Assembly: GCA_963575745.1 (NCBI GenBank)
Contig: CAUYUJ010000704.1
Location: forward strand, 17,501 to 81,500
Reading direction: 5' to 3'
DNA from: Prorocentrum cordatum
Lineage: Eukaryota > Sar > Dinophyceae > Prorocentrales > Prorocentraceae
DNA length: 64,000 nucleotides
In this document: positions 21,555 through 32,460 of the stretch, one piece after another
How positions within the stretch are numbered: position 1 is the first letter of the stretch
How the letters are laid out: each line of letters begins with the position of its first letter
Position numbers and translations under genes: made by a program
Notes under the pieces: generated by a model
Database searches by the model: none
What the model was told of the DNA's origin: nothing
What the model saw: only the letters and a program-made list of their open reading frames with translations

Positions 21555-21900
21555 AACCTGCTCCTCCTCCTCCTCCTTCTCCTCCTCCTCCTCCTCCTCC
21601 TCCTGAGGACCTCCTCCTTCTCCTCCTCCTCCTCCTCCTCATCCTGAGGACCTCCTCATCCACCTCCTTCCTTCCTCCTCCCCTCTCCTTCTCCTTCTCC
21701 TCCTCCTCCTCCTCCTCCTGAGGACCTCCTCCTCCTCCTCCTCCTCCTCCTCCTCCTCATCCTGAGGACCTCCCCATCCTCTTCCTCCTCCTCCTCCTCC
21801 TCCTCATTCTCCTCCCCTCTCTCTCTCGCACTCCTGGCCCTGGCGTCGTACCGACGTATCCTCCTCCTTCTCCTTCTCCTCCTCCTCTCTCCTGCGTAGA
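21555..21900. repeat. (CTC)n with a recurring CCTGAGGACCTCC insert
   Basis: The word CCTGAGGACCTCC recurs at about 21,603, 21,651, 21,718 and 21,761 within CTC triplets, giving a higher-order period of roughly 45-65 bp. Confidence 0.85.
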
Positions 21901-22024
21901 GCATCGAGCACCGCGACGCCGACCACGCTCGTGGCCGCCGTCGGTCGCCGACGCCGAACACGGCCTCGGGGTGCGCCCTCGTGGCTGCGGCTGGCCAGAA
22001 CGCACCCCAGCAGAGGTCTGGGGG

Positions 22025-22135
22025 TCGGCCGGTCGGTCGGTCGGTCGGTGGGTCGGTGGGTCGGTCGGTGGTCGTCGTCGTCGTTGTCGTCGTCGTCGTC
22101 GTCGTCGCAGTCGCCGTCGCCGTCGCGAACGCACC
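22025..22135. repeat. (GGTC)n / (GTC)n tract
   Basis: GGTCGGTCGGTCGG then GTCGTCGTC triplets. Confidence 0.9.
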
Positions 22136-22304
22136 CCGGCAGAGGTACTCGAACTAGTGGAACTCCGCAGTTGCCCAGTGTCGTTGAGAATCTTTCGAGG
22201 CGCGTCTCACCGATCGTTCATGCGGTGCGACAGCAGCGGTTTGCGCGGTTGTGCTGGGCCACCAAAGGCCACTCTTCCCTTGGTTCCCACTTGCGTGCAG
22301 CCGA

Positions 22305-22403
22305 AATATTGGACGACGACGACGAAGCCGACGACGACGACGACAACAACGCCGACGCCGAAGCCGACGCCGACGCCGACGCCGACGACGACGACGCCGA
22401 CGC

Positions 22404-22454
<51 letters not shown>

Positions 22455-22460
22455 TTGCGA
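22305..22460. repeat. (GAC)n microsatellite with GCCGAC variants
   Basis: Near-perfect GAC triplets. This is the opposite strand sense to 22,080-22,115, so the two make an inverted GTC/GAC pair around unique DNA at 22,136-22,304. Confidence 0.9.
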
Positions 22461-22770
22461 CGATGTGATTTGTGCACCGCGCGGCCCCAGAAGGCCCGAC
22501 CCTGTCCCCAAGCGTATCTTCCCAGCCCCGATCCGTTTCCCGCAAACACTGAATGCACTTAAGGGTTTTTGTTTCGCCGAGCGCGATCCACCACTCGCAA
22601 GGTGCCTACTCGCAAACGTCCGGAACAAAAAACACGTGTCTGCCTCGATGTAATGTACCGTCAATCCTCCATGGCGGATCCAGGCCATTTGCGAGTGAGT
22701 ACTTTGCGAGTAGTAGAGCTCGCTGGTCTTTTGCTTGTTTTCGAGGGACCTGGGCCTGCGCGGCGGTCTG
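22461..22770. other. Unassigned sequence
   Basis: Unique-looking sequence with no supported gene. CTCGCAA[AG] words recur at about 22,595-22,620. Confidence 0.35.
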
Positions 22771-23175
22771 GCGGCCATGTAGCCGCCGCCGCCGCGCCCT
22801 CGCCGCCTCGTCGCCGCCCGTCGCTTGGGCCCGCGCGGCGCTCTGGCCGCCGTGTCGCCGCCGTGTCGCCGCCGTCGTTTGCCGCCTCGTCGCCTTCGTG
22901 CCTTCGGCCGCTCTCTGGCTGCCGCGTGACCTCCGTCGCCGCTTCGCCGCCGCCCGCCGCCTCGTCGCCGTCAGCTCTGCGCTGCTTTGCATTGTTTTTG
23001 CGTTACATTGCATTGCATTCGATTGATTCGCATTGCGTTTCACTGCTTCGCATTGTTCTGTTTTGCATTACTTTGCGTTGCCTCACTTACCATTGTTTTG
23101 CATTACTTTGCACTGCGCCGCATTGCTTTGCAGTGATTCGTATTGCTTTGCGTTGCTTTGAATTACTTTGCACCT
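22771..23175. repeat. GCCGCCGTCG-rich block and degenerate TTGCATTACTTT array
   Basis: The first half is built of CGCCGCC, CGTCGCC and TCGCCGCC words. From about 22,985 the sequence is a ~7-12 base degenerate repeat of TTGCATT, TTGCGTT and ACTTTGC. Confidence 0.78.
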
Positions 23176-23309
23176 CACAGATCGCATCACATGGGTCACA
23201 CCACCGCATAGACAGTAGGAAGCCACTGTGATGGGTCCACGCTGGCTAACATTTCATGGTTCTGGGGCCGAAATCCAGGAAAACCGCCGGGACGGAAAAA
23301 AACACCATT

Positions 23310-23317
23310 GGAGGTTG

Positions 23318-23355
<38 letters not shown>

Positions 23356-23360
23356 CCTGG
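23310..23360. repeat. Short (GAC)n run
   Basis: ACGACGACGA triplets ahead of the AAGGATTCC array. Confidence 0.88.
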
Positions 23361-23384
23361 GCGCGGCGTCCGCCGTCTCCAAGG

Positions 23385-24325
23385 ATTCCTTAATGCATAA
23401 TCCTTAACAGGGATTCCTTAGTTCCGTAGTAAGGACTCCTTAGTAAACATTCCTTCGCACGAACTCCGTAATACAGATTCTTTCGTAAGTATTCCTTAAT
23501 CGCGAATCCTGAGTACATATCCCTCAACACAGATTCTTTAGGACGATTCCTTAATCAAGATTCATTAATTAAGAATCCTTGGGGGTGATTCCTTCGGGAG
23601 GATTCCTTGGTCAGGGTTCCTTCCTACAAACGCCTCATTCCGGGTTCCTGATTAAGGATTCCTTAAGACGGATTCCTTCATACATGTTCCTTGATACATA
23701 TTCCGCCATGAATTTTCCTTAAGGCAGATTCAGATTCCTTATCAAGGACTCAATAGTCAGGATTCCTTAGCAAGGATTCTTTAATTCATATTTTCTATGG
23801 ATGATCCGTTAGTAAAGGTTCATACATGCGCTTCCTTAGTACAGATTCTGGGGGACAGATTCCATAAACCATGTTCCTTACTAAGGACTTCGTATTACGA
23901 GTTCCGTCGCATTCCATGGTAATGATTCCTCACTCAGGGTTCCTGAATAAAGTTTTATGAAGAAGGATTCCTTAGTAAGGACACCTTGAATAAGGGTTCG
24001 TTCGTATATGCATATTTACGTATCTCTATGTATATATATATGTATATACATTCCGTAATGCAGATTCCTGAATAAGGACTCCTGAGTCACGACTCCTGAT
24101 GAAGGGTTTCTCACTAAAGATTTCTTACGAAGACTTCCTTAGGACAGATTCCTCCATAACGATTTCTTAGTAAGGGTTCCCGAGGAACTATTCCTTAGAA
24201 CATGTTCCTGTTAGCGATTCCTTATCAAGGGTTCCTTATTCAAATATTCCCCGGGCAGGATTTCCCAATGACGGCTCTTCAATCAGGATTCCTTAGTAAG
24301 GATTCCTGGGTGAGGGCTATTCAAT
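23385..24325 (+). repeat. Degenerate ~13-bp AAGGATTCCTTAGT array
   Basis: GATTCCTTA, AAGGATTCCTT and ATTCCTTAGTAAGG recur throughout about 940 bp with heavy point divergence. The core AAGGATTCCTT is nearly self-complementary, so many units can pair with neighbours. Confidence 0.85.
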
Positions 24326-24329
24326 GCCA

Positions 24330-24935
24330 AGCTTCACCTACCGATGCCAGGTAATGGCACGAGCAGGACCACTCATTGCCAAGCACCGCCAAACACGACC
24401 AACCAATGCAACGCAATGCCAAGCACGACCAACCAAAACCAATCACCTCAAACTAATGCCAAGCGGTGCTTAGCATGACCACACAATTCCAAGCAACGCC
24501 AAGCACGACCAACAAATGCCAAGCACTACCATCCAATGCCAAGCAATGCCAGGCAATGACACGAGGAGGACCACTCATTGCCAAGCACCGCCAAGCGTGA
24601 CCCACCAATGCCAAGCAATGCCAAGCACGACTACTCAATGCCATGCGCGACCAAGCCATGCCAAGCATGACCAACCAATGCCAGGCAATGCCAAGCACGA
24701 TTGCTCAATGCCGCACACGACCAAGAAATGCCAAGCAATGCTACGGCCGACATCGGCCGACCATTCAATGCCACGCACGACCGCGCAATGCTGAGCCATG
24801 CCAAGCACGAGTAGTCAACGCGACGCGAAGCCGAGCACGACCATTCCATGCCAAACACAACCACCAAGCAACGCCAAGCACAACCAACCAATGCCAAGCA
24901 CGACCACTCCATAGCAAGCAGCTCCTGTCCCACGT
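24330..24935 (+). repeat. Degenerate ~20-bp CAATGCCAAGCACGACCA array
   Basis: CAATGCCAAGC and AGCACGACCA words recur for about 600 bp in mixed order. The change from the preceding array is abrupt at about 24,325. Confidence 0.85.
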
Positions 24936-25160
24936 GCGGCTGACACTCAGGTGCTTCGCGCTGATACCTGCGAGGCCTCGCCTGTGAGGACCGCCATTGG
25001 CCTCGCGCCCCTAATAACTTCCATCCTCGGGGCAGCCAAGGTCCTGCGGCCCTCCCTACGGTCCCGCGGCCAGCGAAGACGGCCGTAGGGAGGGGTGCCA
25101 ACGTACCTCCACAACTCAGCCCTTTTTGACCTTGAGGCGCCAATCGCCACCATCCACTGT
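24936..25160. other. Unassigned spacer
   Basis: Contains a short inverted repeat, CCTCCCTACGG[TC] near 25,049 and CCGTAGGGAGG near 25,082. No gene supported. Confidence 0.45.
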
Positions 25161-25610
25161 TGTCCTCCGCGTGCTCCTCCTCCTCCTCCTCCTCTCCTCC
25201 TTTTTCTCCTCCTACTCCTCCTTCTCCTTCTTATGCTTTTTCTCATCTTCCTCTGTTGTTACTCCACCTCTTCCTCCTTCTTCCCATCTTCTCCAGGAGG
25301 ACGGCGGGGTCACCGCCCTTTCTCCTCCTGCTTCTCCTCCTCTTCCCCCTCCCTCCTTCCCTCTTGTTCTTCTGCCCATAATCCTTCCTCCTCCTTTTCT
25401 CTCCTTTCCTCCTTCCTCCACTCTGCCCCCCCTCCTCCTCATGGTCTTCCTCCTCCTTGTCCTCCTCCTCCTCCTCCTCCTTCTCTTCTTCATTTCTTTC
25501 ATCTCTCTTCCTTCCTCCCTCCTCTCCCCCCTTCCTCCATCCGCCCCCTCGTTATCCTTCTCCTCCCTTCTTGCTTCCTTCCCTATCCTCCTCCTCGTCC
25601 TCCTCCCCTG
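25160..25610. repeat. Degenerate pyrimidine (CTC/TCCTTC) tract
   Basis: CTC triplets diluted with TTC, CCC and CAT. Confidence 0.88.
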
Positions 25611-25985
25611 CAATTGCCACAGGTCGGAGAAGGGTGACAGCGACGAGAAACAGTCATGAACGCTGGAGGGGGAGGAAGGTGGAAGCGGCGGAGGAGGAGT
25701 CACGACTCGAGCCCCAACCCCCACCTCCGTGCTGCACTCTTCGGACCAGAGCGATCCGCGAGGGTCCTGTGGCCTGGAACCGGGCGGCAGCGCCCAGTAT
25801 GAAAAAACTGCACCGCCCGGATCTCAGGGTAGGCGAAGGCCGTCAGCGCAGCGCGGCGCGGGAGAAGCAAGAGCAGCAACAAAGAGGGCCTGTGGTCCGC
25901 GTAGGGGCCGTAGCCCAGCGCGGCGGCAGCTCCTGGGTCTCCGTGGCCAGGGTGGCCAGGGTAGCCTGGGAGGACGCCTTCCTAC
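25611..25985. other. Unassigned spacer
   Basis: Unique-looking sequence with no supported gene or repeat. Confidence 0.35.
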
Positions 25986-25989
25986 CTCC

Positions 25990-26280
25990 TCTTCCCCATT
26001 CCCCTCTCTCCCCTCCTCCTCCTCCTCCTCCTCCTCCTCCTCCTCCTCCTCTCCTCCTCCTCCTCCTCCTCCTCCTCCTCCTCCTCCTCCCTCTCCTCCT
26101 CCCTCTCCTCCTCCTCCTCCTCCTCCGCCTCCTCCTCCTCCTCCTCCTCCCCTCCTCCTCCTCCTCCTCCTCCTCCTCCTCCCCTCCTCCTCCCCCCCTC
26201 CTTCTCCTCCTCCTCCTCCTCCTTTTCCTGCTCCTCCTCCTCCTCCTCCTTCTCCTCTTCCTCCTCCTCCTCCTCAGCCT
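25990..26280. repeat. (CTC)n microsatellite
   Basis: Long CTC triplet run with CCC and CGC variants. Confidence 0.92.
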
Positions 26281-26720
26281 TTTAGGGTGTGAGTAGTTCA
26301 GCGAGTGTCTTCTTCCAACCCTCCCTTCTTGCACTTCGGGAGAGGGTTTCCCCCTGTTCCCTGTGACACGCGCCCCCTCCCCACAGGCGACCAGCAGCCA
26401 ACCAGGACCAATGAGACCCCCCCCACCATCCCTGACAAAAATCGTTTGGGGGAAAATCTTGGGTCGTGGTCGGGGGGGCGCGAGTACTTTGTATCGTTTT
26501 CTGACAGGGACGGCGGGCTGCCTGCATACTGCCTGCTTTGCGCAGGGCCAGCATCCCAGTCAAAAATAATGCAACATGCACTTCGAGGTAAAATCTGAAT
26601 CATGCGCGCGCACCCCGCGAAAACTGTGCATCGTTTTTCTTACCGATGGCCACCCCGCCAAGATTGCGCACTGATTTCGACAAGGGTGGTGGGCTCCGAC
26701 ACGTTTCCCGATGTGTACTG
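26281..26720. other. Unassigned sequence
   Basis: No recognisable gene. Short frames on both strands lack motifs. Confidence 0.35.
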
Positions 26721-26724
26721 CCAT

Positions 26725-26950
26725 GTGCGAAGGCGCACCTGGCACGCTCTGCGCGTGCCCCGAACGTTGCGCACCTGGCGCGGCTGAAACATACGGCACA
26801 CATGGCGCACGTGGATCACGTGGCTCATCTGGCGTACCAGGCGTCCCGGTACGCTTGGGCCACAAGCGTGTCTGGCGCACCTAGCGCGCGTGGCGCGCCT
26901 GGCACGCATGGCGCAGCTCGCCCCCGCATTGCGCACATGCGGCCCGTTTT
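26725..26950. repeat. Degenerate 9-bp TGGCGCACC array
   Basis: Words TGGCGCACC, TGGCACGC, TGGCGCACG and TGGCGTACC recur with about 9-base spacing. Confidence 0.7.
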
Positions 26951-27119
26951 GGTTCCTATTAGCTGTCCATCCTAAGACTACCGCTGAACACGCTGAGGCT
27001 CGGGTGCTACTTATGTGTTTGGAAGGCGGGTGGGAGTGAGCGAGACGGCTTGCGGGCGGGGAGGGTGTCTTGAACCCTCCCCCTGCCCTCTCCACCTGGG
27101 TCTGAACGGGGGGTCCGCG

Positions 27120-27720
27120 AAACGTTGGAGCGTTCAGGACGGCCTCGGCGAGGAAGCCAACATCATTGATTTTACAAAAGGTTTGGCCACATTTTGGCAT
27201 CCTAGGGGGGCGCCGCTAATGGAGCTCCCCTCCTTTGATCGATCTCATCGACTATGGCCCCAAGATGGCATCCAAGGTTGCCCCAATAGGTGCCCAGGAG
27301 GACCCAAGAGGCCTCAAAGTGGCCCCCCAGATGCCCCCCCAGATGCTCCGAAGAGACCCCCAAGACGCCCCAAGAGGCCCCCCAGAGGTACCCAAGACGC
27401 CCCAAGAGGCCTCGACGAGCAAGCCCGAACCATTGATTTTACTCAGGTTTTGGCGGCATTTTGGCCTGCTGGGGGGGACCCTGATTAAGGAGCTCACGTC
27501 CTGTGATCGATATCCTCCAAACCTGGCCACAAGAAGATGGCCCCCGAGGCTCCGAAGGGTGCCCCAAGAGGGCCCCGAGAGGCGCCCAGGAGGCCCCGAC
27601 CCCCCCCCAAAAAAAGCCCCCGAGATGACCCCAGGAGGCCCCCAAGGGACCCCCTAAGACGCCCCAAGAGGACCCCCAGGGGCACCCAGGACGCCCCCAA
27701 GAGGCCTCGGCGAGCACACA
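27120..27720 (-). repeat. ~280-bp higher-order repeat with a CCCCAAGAGGCCC minisatellite
   Basis: Two units start with GGCCTCG[AG]CGAG then ATTGATTTTAC, TTTTGGC, GGAGCTC and TGATCGAT (about 27,139 and 27,408). Each passes into GCCCCAAGAGGCC words, and a third start is seen at 27,702. Confidence 0.78.
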
Positions 27721-27884
27721 CACGAGGAAGCACAGCAGGTCGAGGGCAGGGAAGCGGAGCGCAGAGTGGACCCTCGCAGCCCCTGGGCGCGCGCGGCACC
27801 CCCGTCGGGCAGCGTGGGCAGGGGCTGCCCAGGACGGGCGGCGGGCGCGGGCGGGGGGGGGCGGAACGGCGGCGGAGCGGAGAA

Positions 27885-28135
27885 TCTGGTGGAGGGGGGG
27901 GGGGGGGGGAAAATGGGGAGGGAGAAAAAAGGTTGAGGGCGCGCCGCTGGATCCCCCAAAGGGGGGGGGGGGGGGGGTTCGGAACTCCCCTCCCCCCCCC
28001 CCCCCCCCCTTGCCCGAGCCGTGGTCGGCGAACCCCCCCCCCCCCCCCCCCCCCTTGCCCGAGCCGTCGTCGGCGAACCCCCCCCCCCCCCCTTTTCCAA
28101 ACCGTCGCGCGCCCCCCCCCCCCCCCCCGGCTCGC
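27885..28135. repeat. Poly-G/poly-C blocks with a 23-bp spacer repeat
   Basis: Poly-G runs at about 27,893 and 27,961 are followed by poly-C runs separated by repeats of TTGCCCGAGCCGT.GTCGGC then GAA. The G and C blocks are mutually complementary. Exact run lengths may be assembly- or sequencing-dependent. Confidence 0.8.
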
Positions 28136-28179
28136 TCCCCGCTCCGAACCCCATCCCTACCCCCCGCCCCGACCCCCCC

Positions 28180-28273
28180 GAACCCCCTAACCTCTAACCC
28201 AAACCCTAACCCTAATTCTGAATCCCTAACCCGAAGCCGAAACCAACCCTAAACCCTAAACCCTAAACCCTAA
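28180..28273 (+). repeat. Telomere-type CCCTAAA repeats, left block
   Basis: Degenerate AACCCTAA words become three perfect CCCTAAA heptamers just before the palindrome array. Confidence 0.9.
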
Positions 28274-29182
28274 GGCGCAGGCTGGGTTTAGCGCCAAAGG
28301 GCCACCAAGTGCGAGCGGGCACGAACGCGATGGGCTCTTAGACAGTCTAAGAGCCCATTGCGTGCGTGCCCGCTCGCACTTGGTGGCCCTTTGAAGCATT
28401 GGGAAGCCTTGAGAGGGTCTTCGAGGGGCCACCGAATGCGAGCGGGCACGCACGCAATGGGCTCTTAGACCGTCTAAGAGCCAGGTCTGTGCGCGCCCGC
28501 TCGCATTTGGTGGCCCTTTGTAGCCCTTGGGAACCCTCAGGGGATCTTCGGCCGAGGGCTTCAAAGGGCCACCAAATGCGAGCGGGCGCGCACAGACCTG
28601 GCTCTTAGACCGTCTAAGAGCCCATTGCGTGCGTGCCCGCTCGCATGGCCCTCCGAAGATGCCCTCAAGGCTCCCCGCGGCTTCAAAGGGGCCACCAAAT
28701 GCGAGCGGGCACGCACGGAGTGGGCTCTTAGACCGTCTAAGAGCCCATTGCGTGCGTGCCCGCTCGCATTTGGTGGCCCTCCGAAGATGCCCTCAAGGCT
28801 CCCCGCGGCTTCAAAGGGCCACCAAATGCGAGCGGGCACGCACGGAGTGGGCTCTTAGACCGTCTAAGAGCCCATTGCGTGCGTGCCCGCTCGCATTTGG
28901 TGGCCCTCCGAAGATGCCCTCAGGGCTCCCCGCGGCTTCAAAGGGCCACCAAATGCGAGCGGGCACGCGCGCGATGGGCTCTTAGACCGTCTAAGAGCCC
29001 ATTGCGCGCGTGCCCGCTCGCATTTGGCGGCCCTCCGAAGATCCCCTCAGGGCTCCCCACTTCAAAGGGCCACCAAATGCGAGCGGGCACGCGCGCGATG
29101 GGCTCTTAGACTGTCTAAGAGCCCATCGCGTGCGTGCCCGCTCGCACTTGGTGGCCCTTTGGCGCTAAACCCAGCCTGCGCC
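28274..29182. repeat. 909-bp array of seven nested palindromes inside telomere repeats
   Basis: Seven hairpin centres, each GGCTCTTAGAC-N-GTCTAAGAG, lie at about 28,343, 28,470, 28,610, 28,733, 28,860, 28,987 and 29,111 (spacing 123-140 bp). Each is flanked by ~45-bp arms containing GGGCCACCAAATGCGAGCGG and its complement. Spacers of ~35 bp contain TCCGAAGAT.CCCTCA. The outermost 70 bp at each end are inverted copies differing at one base and begin GGCGCAGGCTGGGTTTAGCG. The array is bordered directly by CCCTAAA on both sides. Confidence 0.95.
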
Positions 29183-29384
29183 CTAAACCCTAAACCCTAA
29201 ACCCTAACACTAAGCCTGGCCCTAACCTAAGCTCTAAACCTGAACCCTTAACCCTAGCCCTCAACCCTAATCCCTAACCTCAACCCTACCCCTCACCCTA
29301 AACCCTAAACCCTAACCCTAACCCTAAACCCTAACCTCAACCCCAACCCTGACCCTAAACCCTAAACCCTAGCCCTAAACTCTA

Positions 29385-29417
<33 letters not shown>

Positions 29418-29709
29418 ACCCTAACCCCCAAAACCCTACACCCTAAACCCTGACCCTAAACCCTAACCCTAACCCTAACCCCTACACCCTAATCCTTAAC
29501 CCTAACCCTAACCCTAAACTCTAGCCCTAACCCTAACCCTAAACCTTAACCGTAACCCTAAACCCTATGACCTAACCCTAAACCTTAACCCTAACCCTAA
29601 ACCCTGAACCCTAAACCTTAACCCTAAACCCGAACCCGAACCCTAACCCTAAACCCTCACCCTAACCCTAACCCTAACCCTAAACCTTAACCCTCAACAC
29701 AAACCATAC

Positions 29710-29740
<31 letters not shown>

Positions 29741-29746
29741 ACCCTA

Positions 29747-29779
<33 letters not shown>

Positions 29780-29880
29780 CCCTAAACCCTAAGCCTTAAC
29801 CCTAACCGTAACCCTAAACCCTAGCCCTAACACTAACCCTAAATCTCTAATCTCTATTATTATTAAACCCTAAACCCTAC
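29183..29880 (+). repeat. Telomere-type array (CCCTAAA / CCCTAAC)n
   Basis: About 700 bp of CCCTAAA and CCCTAAC with single-base variants, ending at an AATCTCTAATCTCTATTATT junction that recurs at 32,431. It is a degenerate, internal tract, not a terminal one. Confidence 0.95.
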
Positions 29881-29924
29881 GACCCCACGCGGCTGGTCTT
29901 CCATCCAACTTCTGCGGTCCACTT

Positions 29925-30350
29925 TCCCTATGAAAAAAACACTATATCCTGCCCGACCCGCCATGCAAACCCTCACGATCTACTGCAAACAACACTATAT
30001 CCTGATCATCCATCGTCTCCGGTGTGCACTTTCCTTATGAACAAAAACATTATATCCTGCCCGACCCGCCATGCAAACCCTCACGATCTACTGCAAAAAA
30101 CACGATATCCTGATCATCCATCGTCTCCGATGTGCACTTTCCCTATGAAAAAAACACTACTTCCTTACCGCCCACCCATGCATTCTCTTGATCTACCGCA
30201 AAAAACATTATTTCCTGATCATGAGTGCTACTCCGATGTGCATTTGCCCTATGAAAATACACTATATCCTGCCCGACCCGCCATGCAAACCCTCACGATC
30301 TACTGCAAAACAACACTATATCCTGATCATCCATCCTATCGAAGACGGGC
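29925..30350 (+). repeat. ~106-bp subtelomeric tandem repeat, four units
   Basis: TATATCCTGCCCGACCCGCC recurs at 29,943, 30,051 and 30,262, with a diverged unit near 30,158. Each unit ends in TCCTGATCATCCATC followed by a CTATGAAAA segment. Confidence 0.88.
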
Positions 30351-30590
30351 ACGGAAGTCCAAATAAAAGGACACGTCTTCTCCCAACCAAAACATGGCTG
30401 TACGTAGCTGCCCTTCGGGCTTTCATAGCGGAGTCTGCGGTACCATGTGTGGGGGTCTATAACATGTCACTCACAATTCAAGCCTTGCACCAAAGGCACA
30501 GCCACCACAGGTATAGCGAACCATGTAAATATGAGTCACGTGTCCGTGTATACGAACTCGCCCAGAAGAGCTACTTATGCAGTTTGCATA
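30351..30590. other. Unique spacer
   Basis: No supported feature. Confidence 0.35.
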
Positions 30591-31062
30591 GGTTGCTATG
30601 GGCACCCCTATGCTATGCTACGCTATGCTACACGGGCAGCCTATTCCCTGCTGTGCCATGCTATTCTAATCCATGCTATGCCATTCTATGCTACACCATA
30701 GGTTCCCGACTTTGTGGTGAACCGATGCTGGGCCATGCTGTGCTATGCTTCGCTTTGCTATGCTCTGCTATGCTACACTATAGGTGTCCCACTTTGTGGG
30801 GAACCTATGCTTTGCCATGCTCTGCTATGTTGTGCTATGCTACGCAATGCCATGCTACACTATATGTGTTTTTGGGGAACCTATGCTTTGCCATGCTTTG
30901 CTAAGCAATGCTATACCATGCTATGCTATGCTACAGCCACGCTATGACATGATAGAAGATATGATCTTTATGGGGGGGTGGAGATGCGGGGGGGGAATGA
31001 TGGCGACCGCAGGTGGGTTCCGTTGAAGGTTGTAATCGTGGCCAAGCCTGTTAGACCTTAAA
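30590..31062 (+). repeat. Degenerate TATGC array and ~315-bp subtelomeric module, copy 1
   Basis: TATGCTATGC-type words, then from 30,746 a unique tail (GATAGAAGATATGATCTTTA, GCGACCGCAGGTGGGTTCC) ending at GTTAGACCTTAAATCTC. Almost identical to 33,027-33,339. Confidence 0.92.
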
Positions 31063-31099
31063 TCTCTAATCCTTATAAGTATTAAACCCTAAATCCTTC

Positions 31100-31570
31100 T
31101 AAACCGGTCGCTATGCAACCCGGCCTCCGTCCCTTTGCAAAAAATACTATTTCCTGATCATGCGATCAAAAAACCATATTTTTACAATACATTCTGCCCG
31201 GCCCCGGTCGCGACCCGGGCTCATCCATTGCCAAAAATACTATATCCTGATCATGCGATCAGAAAACCTTATTTTTTACAATACAAAGTGCCCGACCCGG
31301 TTCGCGACCCCGGATGTAACCCGGGATTTTATATTGGAAAAAAAACCATAAACTCAACATCCTGCTCTTGCAAGATGTGTCCATGGTCTTAAGCGATAGC
31401 AAAACATACGACAAAGTGAACACGCGCGCGGCGGCCCCGTATGCGTTCCGGAGTTGTGTATGGTAAAAAATATTATAATCTGAAGATTCTGCTCTTGCAA
31501 GATGTGTGCATGGTACTATTCCATTGTAAAAAATACGACAAAGTGCACAAGCGCGCGGCGGCCGCGCGAT
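31100..31570 (+). repeat. Subtelomeric repeats with CCTGATCATGCGATC and AAATA[CT] words
   Basis: Two ~96-bp units (31,138 and 31,234) share ATACTAT.TCCTGATCATGC. Two more (about 31,355 and 31,483) share CTGCTCTTGCAAGATGTGT and AAGTG.AC..GCGCGCGGCGG. Confidence 0.8.
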
Positions 31571-31734
31571 CATGGCCCCTTTGGAAATTCAATGTTTTTC
31601 AGCACTGGTGCTATGCGACAGCCACGCTAGAGGCTGCGGTTATCCAGATGTTGTGGAACTTGCTTTTGTGCTAATCTATGTTATGCTGGCATAGCATACG
31701 AGAGGCGTTGCATAGCAAAGCACGTTGAGGTCGG

Positions 31735-32215
31735 GCCAACCCCAGAGTCCGCCCGACCCGAACCGACCCGCTTGTTAGGGTTCACGCGTGTCAAGTGTAT
31801 ACGCACCATACTTTAATGTCCCGCCCGCCCGACCCGACCCGCCCGTTAGGGTCCGCCCGACCCGACCCGACCCCCCCGTTAGGGTCCGCCCACCCGACCC
31901 GATCCGACCCGCCCGTCAGGGTTCACGCGTGTCAAGTGCACACGCACCATACTTTAATGTCCCGCCCGCCCGACCCGACCCGCCCGCTAGGGTCCGCCCG
32001 ACCCGACCCGACCCGCCCGTTAGGGTCCGCCCGCCCGACCCGACCCGCCCGTTAGGGTTCACGCGTGTCAAGTGTACACGCACCATACTTGAATGTCCCG
32101 CCCTCCCGACCCGACCCGCCCGTTAGGGTCCGCCCGACCTGACCCGACCCGCCCGTTAGGGTCCGCCCGCCCGACCCGACCCGACCCGCCCGTTAGGGTC
32201 TCCCGCGCGCGCGCG
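31735..32215 (+). repeat. 138-bp higher-order repeat of CCGACCCGACCCGCCCGTTAGGGT
   Basis: GGGTTCACGCGTGTCAAGTG recurs at 31,778, 31,918 and 32,055. Between these, GACCCGACCCGCCCGTTAGG blocks are repeated. GTTAGGGT resembles the telomere G strand in phase with the unit. Confidence 0.9.
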
Positions 32216-32249
32216 CGGCCGCCGCCTCTTTGCTAAGCGCTTGCTCCCA

Positions 32250-32460
32250 GGCTTGCTATGGTATGCTATGCTATGCTACAACCACGGTATAACATGAGAG
32301 GAGAGATGATCTTTATGTGGGGGTGGAGATGCGGGGGGGATTGATAGCCACCGCAGGTGAGTGCCTATGCAGGTAGGTATTCCTGGCCTTGCCCTGTTAG
32401 ACCCTAAACCCTAAACCCTAAACCCTAAATCTCTAATCTCTATTATTATTAAACCCTAAA
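32250..32460 (+). repeat. Diverged subtelomeric module with telomere repeat tail
   Basis: TATGC words, GATGATCTTTATGTGGGGG, GCCACCGCAGGTGAG, then GTTAGACCCTAAACCC and the AATCTCTAATCTCTATTATT junction. Confidence 0.88.

Noticed and set aside
19850-21721. 623-codon plus-strand open frame
   Set aside because: Mostly poly-Gly, poly-Ser and repeated TSSLEPR-type peptides from GAG, CTC and CTCGAACC arrays. Composition explains it.
28274-29182. CRISPR-like array (regular repeats with spacers)
   Set aside because: The spacers are nearly identical to each other, the repeats are about 90-bp palindromes, and the context is eukaryotic telomere repeat.
28180-29880. True chromosome end
   Set aside because: The tract is degenerate, interrupted, and has long sequence on both sides. 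It is treated as internal unless reads show a false join.
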